Shown here: in pieces, positions 34,001 through 45,527 of the stretch
Layout: the number at the start of each line of letters is the position of its first letter
How positions within the stretch are numbered: the first letter of the stretch is position 1
Assembly (NCBI RefSeq): GCF_013368755.1
Contig: NC_049562.1
Location: forward strand, 4,774,001-4,838,000
Source of the DNA: Talaromyces rugulosus
Taxonomy: Eukaryota; Ascomycota; Eurotiomycetes; Eurotiales; Trichocomaceae
Direction of reading: 5' to 3'
DNA length: 64,000 bases
Notes under the pieces: model-generated
Databases searched by the model: none
What the model saw: only the letters and a program-made list of their open reading frames with translations
Told to the model about the DNA's origin: nothing
Translations under genes and position numbers: made by a program

Positions 34001-37000
34001 GTCTTTAAGATCGGTCACATTCTTGAGTGTTGTACTGACTTCCATGAATGAATCAACTGATAGTCGAGTTGCCACTGAAATTTCAAAGGGCCTGAAGTTG
34101 GCCTCTTCCTTGGACGCCTGAAACCCTTGCCATGCTTCTAGGACCAACAAGGGTTCAAAAGTGCGCTGGTATTCAATGGGATCTCTGAAGACCGGTGAGA
34201 CTAGAGAATAGTCTGTCCGATCTGAATTAGAGGGTAAATCGCCACCGGCGAAAAAGTCCCAGCCAAGTAAAGTGCGATGAAGCGATGAAAGGTCGGGAGC
34301 CAATCGAGCCCGCATATCCTTCGCCGAACGGAACTGCTTTTTCTTTTTAACAGGGCCTTGTTGTTTCAACATTCGTCTACGGTTTTCTTCATACTCTTTC
34401 ACTGCGGCTGGAGTCGATGCACCTTTCTTTCCGAAAAGCTCCACATCAACCTCATCATCGCTGTCATCCTCGGATTCGGACTCGGAATCAACCATCATAC
34501 TATCCACAGGAGCATAATGATCTTTGCCCTTCACTCCAAGACCCTGTACACCTGACCCTTGTCCAGCGGTTTGTTCCGCTACGCCAGGGGCAGGAAGGCC
34601 CTTCTTCAAACGAGCAAGCTCAGCAAGATCTCTCTTCTTCTTGGCTTCTTTTTCTCTTTCGCGTTTCTCACGGAACGACTCAACCGAAACCGACGGCCGG
34701 CTTGGGGCCTTGGGGAGAACAAGCGGCGATCTGGTCTTTGATATGATCTTTTTAGGAGGTTGAGCAGCAATCCGGGCTTTATTCAGCTCAACAGACCGCG
34801 ATAGTTGCATCAATGTTTCATCAGGAACGCCTCCGTCCTCGTAATCCTCTTCGCTTGTAACACGATTAGGAGTCGATGCTCCAGAAGAATCGGCCTGCCT
34901 GGCAAAGGCTGTAATTGAACTTTGCTTCTTCAATGACGCAGTTGATGCCGTAACGACCGGCTTCTTGTAGTATGCCTCCAGCGCCCTCACCAGCTCCGCC
35001 TTTTCGCGAGCAGTCAATATGGTCTTCACACTCCCAGTAATGGCTACATTCTCGATAGTTTGCAACGCAACCTTGTCAACAGTTGTGATGTTCAACTCTC
35101 CAAGGCGCCGGAGAATCCTAGAAACAAGGCCAACCAGTGTCGTTGCGAGATACTCATCCTTGAGTCTCAGCCACTTGACCATGCCTTTCATCGTATCTGT
35201 CGGGAACTGCAGCAAAACCTCTCGTACCGAGACTTCTATCGACTCATCCCCTCCGGCCATTGCGCTTGCAAACACGCCATACTGATTGAACAAGAGATCC
35301 GCAAACTGAATAGTATCTCGACAAAACTCAAGCATTACCTTCTTGTCATTCCCACGATTATGCCAAGCTTCGGTCATATCAAATATAGTAGTGACAGCCG
35401 ACCACTGACGCGCCCACAGAGTCTGTACCTCCTTACGTTCCTTGCTATTCGATAGCTTTCTTTTACGAAGGATACCGCTCTGTGTATCACAGAGAACTTC
35501 AATAATATCAGTTCCAGTATGAAGCATTCTAGGAGCAGAGCCAAATGTCTTCAAAGTGCTGATCCGGTAGAAAGACCAACCAAATCCATAAACAGCCGTG
35601 GAGAAGAAGGATTGCAAGAGATGTGAAATAGCCTCTCTTCTCGCCGACTGACTGCTTACGTTCTTGATAAGATCCACAGCCGCCTGGTAGGTATTAAGGT
35701 CGGCTGAGAACAGCGCAGATATAAGTGCACAACTAGTGTCTTCGTTAGAAAACAAAACATCCAGATGCTCCGGGTTGAACTCGGCCAAGCGCTCGATAAT
35801 CTGACACGAAAGGTGTGTAAGCTGGCCATAAACGACATTATAATGAGTTTTCTCTCGGCTATCTTCGCCCTTGGTTGGAAACTTCTCAAGACCCACGATA
35901 TCCAAGATACCTCTCAGCGCTGCGGTTGACAAATCATGGTTGCTCCCACTAAGTCTTCTAATCACGGCATCCCATATTCCTGGGGAATATGTACTAACTC
36001 CATGTTGTAGTGTGGAATTATTAAGTAATACTTCATAGTCCGTCTTGAGAGATTGGCATTCCAGGGCAAGAGTATTCCGCACAACATCCATGCACCCGTT
36101 GATTATTGCCTTGTCTCTCTCTGCCGAGCCGAAAGATGCTGGTGAAACAACAGTGTCAATGTGCTCGTTAACTATTTCCAGGGTTTCCGATAGCACTACA
36201 CGTGCGACAGAGCCTCTCGAGGACTCATTGTTGGTAAATGTACACAGCGTGCACAACAAAACTTCGGTTCCCACAAGAAAGCATTGAAAGCGAGAAACGG
36301 TCGGAAATTTCAGGTCTTTTGATCGTTTGAACAGTTGCGAAACGATATATCTGCAGGCCGCCGTCTGGTTAATGCTCTTTAAAGATGACATGAACGGGCT
36401 GATCCATGACAACATCTCATGCAGCGCAGCCTTGGCCACGGGTTCATCTTCTGTGGCCTGCAGCAGAAAAGAATCCAACTGGGGGTTATTAAAAATCTGC
36501 TCGGCAATCGCTTGAGGAGAAATCGTTTGCATAGCATCCCAAAAATCACCAGGAGCCTTTTCCAAAAGAGTTTGGATTGTATTCAATAGATACCGCAGAC
36601 CAGGTGACGGTATCGCAAGGTGTTCGACCGACAAACGACATGGATCAATATCCAAAGCGCGAAGATGGTGCGTTATTTGATCCTTATCGAGTCTTAATGT
36701 GATGATGCGCAGGCCAGCCCACAGTCGTTGTATTGTAGCCATGTCAGGCGGCGGCACTTGTTGTGCTGAACAGGCGAAAAGAGCACGCGTCAGACCATCT
36801 TTCACTGCCCACTCAAATTCAACAGCAGACGGTGGACGACGAAAACGCGACCAGCCGTGTAGGGCCCATCGGCTGCGAATTGGATCTGGGTCAAAGAGGA
36901 AATTTGTGAGGCCAGGTACGTAGTCTGTCAGTTTGAGGGTGCGTTTCGTCTGAATCAACTTGAACGGTGCGTCGAAATATTCCTTGAGCAGAGTCGGGTT

Positions 37001-37584
37001 TCGTTGCATAGCCTTCGAGCTCAAACATTCAAATATCGCTAGCAGCGAAGCAGTCTTCAAGGCATCCAGGCCTATCCGTTCTGGCGGTACTACCTTCAGC
37101 TCCTCCAAAGCAGACTTCAAGTTCTTTGTCATTCGCTTAATATCCCAATCTTCCAATAATCGAACCAGTTTCTCAATATCTTCATCATCGTAGCTCTCCT
37201 TTAGCCTTTCGACCAGAGAACCCCTCCCCTGGTGGTACATCCTGATACAAAAGTCGCAACTTTCCAGGGCATCTCCAAATCTATGCCACACCCACGTCTG
37301 TAATTCCTCCAAGCCATCTTGACTGAAGGCTAGAATGGGTAAACATGACAACGCTTTATCTCTCTGTTCCACCGCCGCGTGAAATTGGTCTTTTTCGCCT
37401 GGGCCATCGTAACGTCCGTAGTCATCTCGTCGTTTCCGTGGGCAAAGTAAATGAACACTTTCCGGTAGTGCTTGTAGTTCCCTTGAAATCACGCACGTAT
37501 GTCAGCATCACTGCATAAAACGAAAACAGAAAGCAGCTGGGGTCTTTTTCTCTTTTTTTACCTGATAGTATCCAAAACCTCCAT
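31094..37584 (-). CDS. sen1: SEN1-type RNA/DNA helicase with C-terminal zinc knuckles
   Basis: Four exons: 37584-37562, 37481-31424, 31368-31267 and 31207-31094; 2098 residues. The 23-nt first exon encodes MEVLDTI and splits an Arg codon, joining RELQALPESVHLLCP; the large exon has no usable ATG of its own. Introns are 80, 55 and 59 bp. The N-terminal half is the helical SEN1 scaffold. The SF1B helicase core follows: Walker A QGPPGSGKT (about 1305-1313), Walker B IIDEAAQ (about 1541), VGDPKQLPPTV, then QYRMHPEI and GLTRAKSSLWVLGN. After it come three CCHC-like knuckles (CATCGSLDHFTRNC, CFRCKEPGHTKMRC, CLMCGEIGHEAEAC; about 1870-1925). The end is KKKDADPFIRPKRR. SEN1 unwinds R-loops and terminates non-coding Pol II transcription. 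The knuckles are not part of yeast Sen1. Confidence 0.95.
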
Positions 37585-38694
37585 AACGGCTGATGGCACA
37601 ATAAAAGCAAGAGACCTTCTCCGTGTTTGGCAAGAATTGTATTGAGTCACGTGTCAAAGTAAAGTCTCGGAGCATCCATAGCAGGTATGAGACTGAGTCC
37701 ACAGAAATAAACCGAGTATATCAGGCGTCAAAACCAGAATGCGAGCTAGAAAGGTACGAGACAATCAGAATGCCGACAGGAACGCGTACGCTGGAAGGCT
37801 GAGGATCTTCAAAAAGGGCAGCAATGGCGTTTCATCAAGCAAGCATTGGACACGCAACTGGTGTTTGCACAGGCGTCAGTCGTGCGAAGAAGAGGCAAGA
37901 AGACAACTTTTGTTTGTTGGCAGGTTTCGGTTTCCATGACGGCTCTTTGTGAATCTGCGGGCAAGGCCACCAGCTCTAATTGGCCGGCGCCCGGGCGGCA
38001 GGCCCCCGCCCACTTAACGCGCGCGAGTCACGCGTTCTACGCTACGTACTATTAATTAAGACAACGTTAAGAATCCTATAGGTGACAAGGCTTACTGCTG
38101 TACATTGAGACACTAGATACAGAAATGCAGATGATCAAAAAAAGAACTCGATTTTTGTTCGCTCTTCTTTCAACGTGAGTAGTAGAACGCTGGCAAAAAG
38201 GACATGAAAAATGCCATAACAGCAACAGGTAGTGACCTGGAATCAAGAACTAAGGGGGATCTCACAATGATACAGCACCAAGGCAAACGTAATGATGGAT
38301 AACATCGAGCTAATATATAGTAATATGGTGACATTGAAGACAAAATAGAAAAAGGCATCAATCGGGAAAAATAAAAAAAAATAAACGGAAGAAAAGTCCC
38401 AGGTCAAGATGTGTTGGACAGACATATATGAGGGCTTGAGTAGCCAATGAACACATTCATCATCATTTGAGACGATATAAAATACCCCATTGCGCCGTAG
38501 ACCATTGGAGCTATCGCACATACCAGACGCCATCTATATGAGATTTGCAAAGATGAAACCGCAGAAAAAAAGAAAAAAGAAAATGGTCTCACCCTAAATC
38601 TCGAATGAAACATATATAGACACAAAAAAGAAACGAGCAAGGAGAGAGTATCATCAACAAGTACAGTGAATACTAACGAGAAAGTAAATTCCTG
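37585..38694. other. SEN1 promoter and flippase 3' flank
   Basis: 1.1 kb between two minus-strand genes. The frames at 38170-38640 are hydrophobic, low-complexity minus-strand frames in AT-rich flank and are not supported. A short conserved-looking frame just upstream of the SEN1 ATG (37566-37702) lacks a phase-compatible junction to exon 2. Confidence 0.45.
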
Positions 38695-41600
38695 CTATAC
38701 AGCGTGGACATCGGTAGGTCTTCTCAACGGACTGTGAGGACTTTGCGGTGTGTGATCGGCCGACTCAATTCGCGTTAATAGGTGGCCGTTTTGAAATTCG
38801 CTGTGTCCCGAAGATTGTTTACGGTTCACTGTCAAGCCGGGCTGCGGCTCTCGATCCCAATTTGGCCGCTGCGGGCTTCCGTAGTCAAAGCTTCCGACCG
38901 TGGAATTGGTGTCATAACTACCGGTCTGACTATGCGGATTGTGAGTGGTGGCCGTGGGTGCGATAGAGGGAGGGTAAAAGGGTCGCTCGTCCTCTTCAAA
39001 AGTGGGATTACTCCTCACCTGGGGCTCAATGGGTTTCACCACTGAAGATACCGCAGACGAATCACTGCCAGCGGAATTTACTCCCCCACCGGCTGGTGGC
39101 GGGACGTATGCTTCGTATTTCTCGAGATATTGGAATTTCCCTTGGGTGATTTGCTCCCGAATGATGTCGACATCGGTGGGAAAGAAGACCTTTTGAACCG
39201 ATTTGATGGCGAACCGCGGTAAAAGACAAATTATTACCGTGACCAACAGCACGGCCCAGAAGGCTAGGGTTCCGTAGACTTCGGCTCCGTGTTGATAAAA
39301 TTGAGCCGACGCGGTTGACGACGAGTAAACACCAGTCCAAAAGAAAAGGAGAAGACTGCTGACCGCGTTGATCAAGACAGTCAACCAGTCCCATCTGTAC
39401 GTGTTCATTAGAATATAAGTATTGCTTGAAACCACAGCGGCAGCAGCAACGAGAATTCCAAATTGCTGTCGGTCGTCCATATTTAATCCATCTGGACGTT
39501 GAAAGGTAGCAGGAGCATAGAGCAGATACGGCATGAAGAAAGACATCAGGGACTGATAAAGACCGTCGAACATGTAAAGCCTGTATTATGGCGAGTTAGA
39601 TACTGGGCAAAAAGGGGGCTCTTTCATTTCTTCGACTTACCAGAACTTCGTCGTTGACCATTCCTTGCGTTCGATGCCACGCATGTAAAGCTGAGGAATT
39701 GCCAGAGATACTTTGTCGCTAACATCTTGGTCGAAGATTCCCATGAAAATCACAGGTAGTGAAGTAAATGCCAAGTTGACCAAGACGATATAGGTAGAAT
39801 CGAACAGGTAGGAGCCATCAAAATTGTTGTAGATCGAATACCAGAAAAGAGCAACGGTCCAGACAAGATTCTAACCAGCTCAGTCAGCAACAAATTACAA
39901 ACGGTACAGCAATTATAAACGACGTAAAGGGCGAATGATTACTTACCTTGTAAAAGAAATTGGCAGTCGTCTCACCAAGGCGTCGGTAACCCCAACGCCC
40001 GTGTACAAGAATCAAACGTTGTAGGAAGCGGAATTGGCCGATGGCATAATCTGCAGACATAACAGCCTGTCTACCTTCTTCTCCTGCGATACCAACACCG
40101 ACATCCGCTTCTTGAATCATAGCAACATCGTTGGCGCCGTCACCAATGGACAAAGCCATGATATTCAAGCCGTTCTTTACCATTCGGACAACAGCAGCTT
40201 TTTGCGCAGGGCTGACACGGCAGCACAGAACAGACTTGCATCGCTTGCACAGGAGTAGGAACCTCTGTTTCAGTTCATCATCAAGCATCATTTTCAGTGT
40301 ATCTCCGTCAATGACCAATGCATGTGTGGCAGGAGGTGGACTGTGGTCTTTACGGGCCGCAATCAATTCTTCATCAGATCCCGAAATTCCAAATTTGTCG
40401 AGATATTTTTGCAGTTCTGATGCAGCGATCTCTGGCTTGTCGGCGGGGACATTGAAAACGATAAGTTCCATATCGTTATTCAAAAGGTTGCATGAGAATC
40501 CAATGTTGATGGCAGTCTCGACCTTGTCACCGGTCAAGACCCATAGCTTGATACCAGCATCTGCCAACAGCGAAATGGTATCTGGCACGCCATCTTGCAA
40601 TCTATCCTCAATGGCGGTACCACCAATGAGCATGAGTTCCTGTTCGATTGCGCTAGCGACTTCCTCCATTTTGTCTTCACGATTGGCGATCGCAGCAGCA
40701 GCTAGGTCGTGGGACTCGTTCCATACACGATATTCCTCCTCATCCAAAACGCGTTCAGCTACACACAGAGTTCGGAGACCCTCGCGCGCGTATTCTTCTA
40801 GGTGCTCAGCGGTTGTTTTGCGAAGCGCCTGCTGCTTGCCACGAGCCAGTCTGTTATAAATGATGCTGTCTGCTCCTTTGCAAAACAGCCGAAGAGTTCC
40901 GTCAGGCATGCGGATGATAGCGCTCATTCGCTTTCTTGTCGAGTTAAATTCCAAAGTATTAAGGACGGTGTATTTGCGTTCCTCGCCCATGATATTCAGA
41001 ACCAAGTCGTCACCCTCTCTACCCAAGACTGTAAAGCCACAGTCACGAGCTGTTGCGACTAGAGCGGCTTCATCTGGCGATTGAGCTTTGAACTCTATCT
41101 GGGGAGGATCGCCGGGGGTGTGCTCGGTGATGACACTGTGGCATACAGCAAGGGCAACCATGAAATTTTCGGCAGCGTGTCTTTGCTCCTGGCCCGATTG
41201 ACCAGCAAGATCGGTGACGTAATCGGGAGAGACAAATGTCAAATTCTCATCCTTTAGGTAGGGGTTATCGTGCATGTTTCGTAAGAGTTCCAACATGCGA
41301 ACACGGCCATCGGCAATCTTCTGGCGAGCCTTGGCAGCCTCTGCTTCGACATCAATACCTTCACGGCGCTGCATGCCCAATTGGGCTTCCGTATAAGCCT
41401 CGCCATATGAAGTGCCGTTAATGGTGCACTTTTTGAACTCCATGACATTCTGGGTCAAAGTTCCTGTTTTGTCGGAAAAGATATACTCGATCTGGCCAAC
41501 GTCGTCGGAAATATTCCACGTTTTGGGAACACAGGCCATATCAAGTCGCTCATACACCATGAACCTATCAAAATAAATGAAAAGCGCCTGGAAAGTACGG

Positions 41601-43419
41601 ACAATCTCAAGAGAGATATAGAGAGCAATGGGAACCAAGTTCTGGAATAGAATGAGACCGGCAAAGAAGGCCACAGCACCCTCGGCAGCAGGGGTTCCGC
41701 CATATGAACCGTATTCGAAGAACGACAAGGAACCATCCTTCAAATTCCAGGCAAAACCGTTGATGAGACCGGTGATTAGGCACATGCCGAACAGGATTGC
41801 AAAATTGATGAAGACATTGCTGTTCATTTCGCGGGCAAGTCGAGGGCGCTTGGTGGGCGTCTCTCCTGAGTTCAGCATGATTTTAGTTTCCGGACCAGTG
41901 AAGATGACCACGCCGAGAATCCATTCTGTATTCTGGAGACTGCATCCACGAAGTAGCAAGTTGTTGATACCGATAGGCTCCACCATGGCCTTTACGCCGC
42001 CGGGGGCATTCTCGTCTCGCTGTTGCCACCGCATAGCAGCGCTGTAAGAGTACAAGTTGGGATGAGGCTGTTCGGTCTCAACGACAAAGTCGGACTTTTC
42101 ACAATCGCGCGCATGCTTGACAAGGCGTCCAGAATTGAGTGCTTCGCGGACCTTCAAGTTGGTCTCTCCGTCCAAATTCTTTGTTTCGACATAGCAGGCG
42201 CCATCGGGATCGGAGGAAGAGAGAATAACGATATCAGCTGGGATCTGGTCGCCGTTGTACAATCTGACAAAATCGCCAACCTGCACGTTCTTCCAACACT
42301 CTCGCTTGAAGCGCGCGGTTTCTGGGGTTTGCTTGGACCGATCGACAAGACTGCCATACTTCTTGGCACCAGGGGTAACAGCCTCTCGAGCTGATTTACC
42401 AGGTTGTAAAGACCCGTCTTTTCCTATCCCATTCGCGTCATCGGGCCATCCATTCCCACTTGGGTCCTGGAATGGCGACGCAACAGGTGTCATTTGGAAA
42501 GAGTTTTCGTCATCATTGCCCGGGAAGCCGTGAGTGGAATACACAGACTGGCGATAAGTTGCAACTGAGGATCGCCGTTCGTCGGGTTCTCCATCGTCAC
42601 TGGCGGCCTTCTTTTCTTTGCGCTTCATAGCCCTATACGTAGATATCACAGTGCGGGTGCTGGCCTTTTTGATACGGCGCCAGGTAGACACCTCTTCTTC
42701 GCTGGCATTCACATTTAACCAGTCGGTCAGACGATAGACGGGAGAGTTGTTCAGGTTAGCATCGGATACGGTACGTCGCCAGTCCTCGATCCCATCTTTG
42801 ACGGCTGTCACCACGATAATGACAATCAAGGGTACAGCGTTCATTCCGGGACTCGCAACACCGAAGATTGGGAAGAACTGAGATTTCAAGTTAGCAAACA
42901 CCAAAAGGGAGAGAGAAAAAATCCCAGAGAATGACGTACGCCTAAAATGATAATAAACAAAAAGTAAATGTTTGCAATATTGTGAAATTGTAACCACAGA
43001 TCCTTCGGGACGAAGGTGAGCGGAGTGAACTTGGCGGTACGGATTTTATTTGAAGGGTAATGAGTCTTCAGGTTTCCCTCTTCGTCACGCTCGCTATCGG
43101 GAAGCGGGACGTTGAAGTAGATGTGACGAGGGGGTTGTTGTTCCTCCTGAGCATCTTCGGTAGAAGATGCATTGTGGCCATCGGCGGAGCTGCCAGCCGA
43201 CTTCCGCTTCTCCTCCTTGGACAGGCCGCGCCGGTGAAAACGATCGACGATGGACACGCGCTTTTTGAGGCCGCCAGAGTTGTTCTTGCGCTGGGTAGCC
43301 CATCTTTGGCGCTTGGTAGGCTTCGAGATCTCGCTACCGGGTGGTTGCAAATGGTTGTTGCTATCGCTGCTGCCGTTGCTGCTGTCAGGCGCGTCGCCGG
43401 CAAACTGAACTACAGCCAT
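38695..43419 (-). CDS. dnf1: P4-ATPase phospholipid flippase, DNF1/DNF2 type
   Basis: Four exons: 43419-42940, 42877-39947, 39870-39641 and 39580-38695; 1508 residues. Introns of 62, 76 and 60 bp have clean GT-AG ends; ATG at 43419. Order: polar N-terminus, first membrane pair (FHNIANIYFLFIIILG), actuator domain with DGETNLKVREAL, the phosphorylation site IFSDKTGTLT (Asp about 627), nucleotide-binding domain, the hinge LTGDKVETAINIG and GDGANDVAMIQEADVGVGI, then the last membrane helices. GIFDQDVSDKVSLAIPQLY and RGIERKEW fit the DNF1/2 branch rather than DRS2. The C-terminal tail (about 200 residues) is disordered. These enzymes move phosphatidylcholine and phosphatidylethanolamine to the cytoplasmic leaflet with a CDC50-family partner, which is not in this window, and act at tips and in endocytic recycling. 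Confidence 0.95.
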
Positions 43420-43556
43420 CACAGGCTCGCAGTCACCCCGGAGGGCATATATAGAATGAACGAAACGGAGTCTCAGAAGCCGCGGTGGTGGTTCATCCGA
43501 TCGCAGTGGCGGACGACTCTGACAGTCACGCCAGACAGTCCGTTCCTTATTGTCTC

Positions 43557-43557
<1 letters not shown>

Positions 43558-43585
<28 letters not shown>
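43558..43585. repeat. 28-bp G homopolymer (poly-C on the flippase sense strand)
   Basis: An uninterrupted run of 28 G lies about 139 bp upstream of the flippase ATG, in its promoter or 5' leader. It is the longest G/C homopolymer in the window. Its exact length may be an assembly estimate. Confidence 0.9.
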
Positions 43586-43588
<3 letters not shown>

Positions 43589-45485
43589 GGTCAATTGAAT
43601 GACACTTTGTGGCGGGCTGCAGGTCACGAAGAGCGCAAACAGGTGATAGCGGGCGAGATCGAGAGGCGCCAGAGATGACTAGAATCGCGTTTGGACGAGA
43701 AATGATGCTAGGACGTGAGGAAAAATGGGAGTCGCGGGAATATTATTAGTAAGAGGGTCGCTCCTCGCGATGCCGAGCGGGAGGTGACGGAAGGGGGCGA
43801 GTCTGCAGAGGCGAATCTGCAGAGTAACGAGAGACGAGAGCTCGAATGGGTGTGGTCGACTGGTGTCGATTCGGAGAGACTGGAGGGGAGGGAGAGTAGA
43901 GAGGAGCGAGAGGAGAGAGAGGGAGAGAAGAGGCAGGAGAGAGTGAGTGAGGCTGGAAGATGCCAGTTGGGATTTTGGGGGGCAGCGGCGGCCGTACGTA
44001 CTGCTGAGTAGTAGTACAGCCCGTCCCGGCTCCTGCTTGGCGGGCCGGAGCTGACGGGTAGCAGGTCTCGGATGTTGCGGCCACTTGTTCTGCAGGCAAT
44101 TTAATATTAATGCTAATTAATAATTGTGGAAGAAAATATAACAAAATAAAAAGGCAATTGCAGATATTATTATTGCATCCTAAATATGCTGCCCTTCCTC
44201 TTTTCCTTTTCTTTGACGGTACCGCCAATAAAAATTTTATACTCCGGACAGACACGGGAGCACCAAAGGGCACGGACAATAATAATATTATTATTACCAA
44301 ATGTGTTTATTTTTTGCATCGTATACATGTATGGTATAGTACTAATATGTGTAATACGTATTTGATATCCGTGCAGAAGCCACCTGGCACTCTTAAATCC
44401 TTCATGTTTTCTCCAAGCTACGCTGCATGTTTTTTTTACACTACTGCTGAGTACTTATTGTTACCCTGCAGACTAATATTAATAATGTAATTTAAATAGT
44501 TAGTAAAATACTCATACCAATCCCATGCACACCAGCATGTCGCCATGTATGCAACTGCGTCGCCCCTCAACAATGCAGTGTAACGCCGTTTACCATACCA
44601 GCCCCCTTCCGGATTGAGAATCCCCAGTACCATACTATGTCTTGAGGTGTATATCCGTCTTCCCGAGAGGAGGCAAAAATGAGAGATTTTTTTTTCTTTG
44701 GTTTCTTATTCTCCGGGCCGACCTTTTTTTTTTTTTTTTTTTCTTATTATTATTATGGTTCGATGACTAAGGGCTGTTCCAATATACGGAGTACGGAGTA
44801 CGAGTGCCAAGTACGTATAGTAAATGTCTGTTCCACGTGCTAGTCTAGAATACTAAACACTAACAAGCGCTATTGAATTATTTATCGCCAGCAGTTGTTA
44901 ATAATATAAATTTCCTGATTCAGGCACCCAGTCGCACCACCCAAAGGGATCCATTTGAGGACACACCATCAACCCGGTTTTAAAGAGATCGTCGCTGGAT
45001 CTTCCGCCCCCGACCCGTTGCTGCGACGTACGTTGATCTCTATATTATTAGTAGCACTGATTGGGACGGGCGGTTAACGGGGAAATGCTAGACTCCGCTT
45101 GGCACTAGACGACTCACAAAAAAGTGACACCAGCTGAGACGGCGACAAGCGAGACAGGTAAGAATTAAGTCAGAGGCTAGCTCAATAATGTTTCAAGCAC
45201 GTGCATGCGTGCGTGTCCGTTGGTGCTACTGTTTATTAAGTAAATGATACTAAATGCTCATGCGTTGGCGATCAACCTCCTTTTTGGCCCCGAGGGCCTC
45301 AGGCCATGGTGGCTTAGTTGTAGATATAAATAAGTCAATTTCGCTGGTGCCTGCGGGGTACAGGGTGCAGAGTACGTAGTTAAAGAAAATTACGACATGT
45401 CTGACAATGTTCAAAATAAAAGCATCGAGTATTAGTAAAAGGAGACAAGAAAGACTAATCCCAATGCGGATACATACTGTCCGGG

Positions 45486-45493
45486 TCACGTGA
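45486..45493. promoter_or_regulatory. TCACGTGA palindrome before NSE6-like start
   Basis: A perfect 8-bp palindrome with a CACGTG core, 34 bp upstream of the ATG at 45528. This is close enough to be a core-promoter element. The binding factor is unknown. Confidence 0.3.
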
Positions 45494-45527
45494 TGTCGTG
45501 CACCGTGTCGCGCGCGGCTGTTCCGCG

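Larger units (their letters stand above)
43420..45527. other. Divergent promoter region, flippase / NSE6-like gene
   Basis: 2.1 kb. Next to the flippase start it holds a 28-G homopolymer and a purine-rich block (about 43840-43965). The middle is AT-rich with a 19-T run at 44724-44742 and tandem GGAGTAC units near 44798. Frames such as 43715-44011 are purine-tract artefacts. Confidence 0.45.

Noticed and set aside
37485..37492. Start of SEN1 within its large exon
   Set aside because: The codon there is GTG; a phase-compatible 23-nt upstream exon with ATG gives a conserved-looking N-terminus.
37508..37702. Frame with FLPNTEKVSCFYCAISRYGG as a SEN1 first exon
   Set aside because: Its junction at 37561 is phase 0 and cannot join the large exon, which needs phase 2; the alternative frame from 37584 fits.
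43715..44011. 98-residue frame rich in Glu and Arg
   Set aside because: It reads through a purine-rich tract in the flippase promoter and is low-complexity only.
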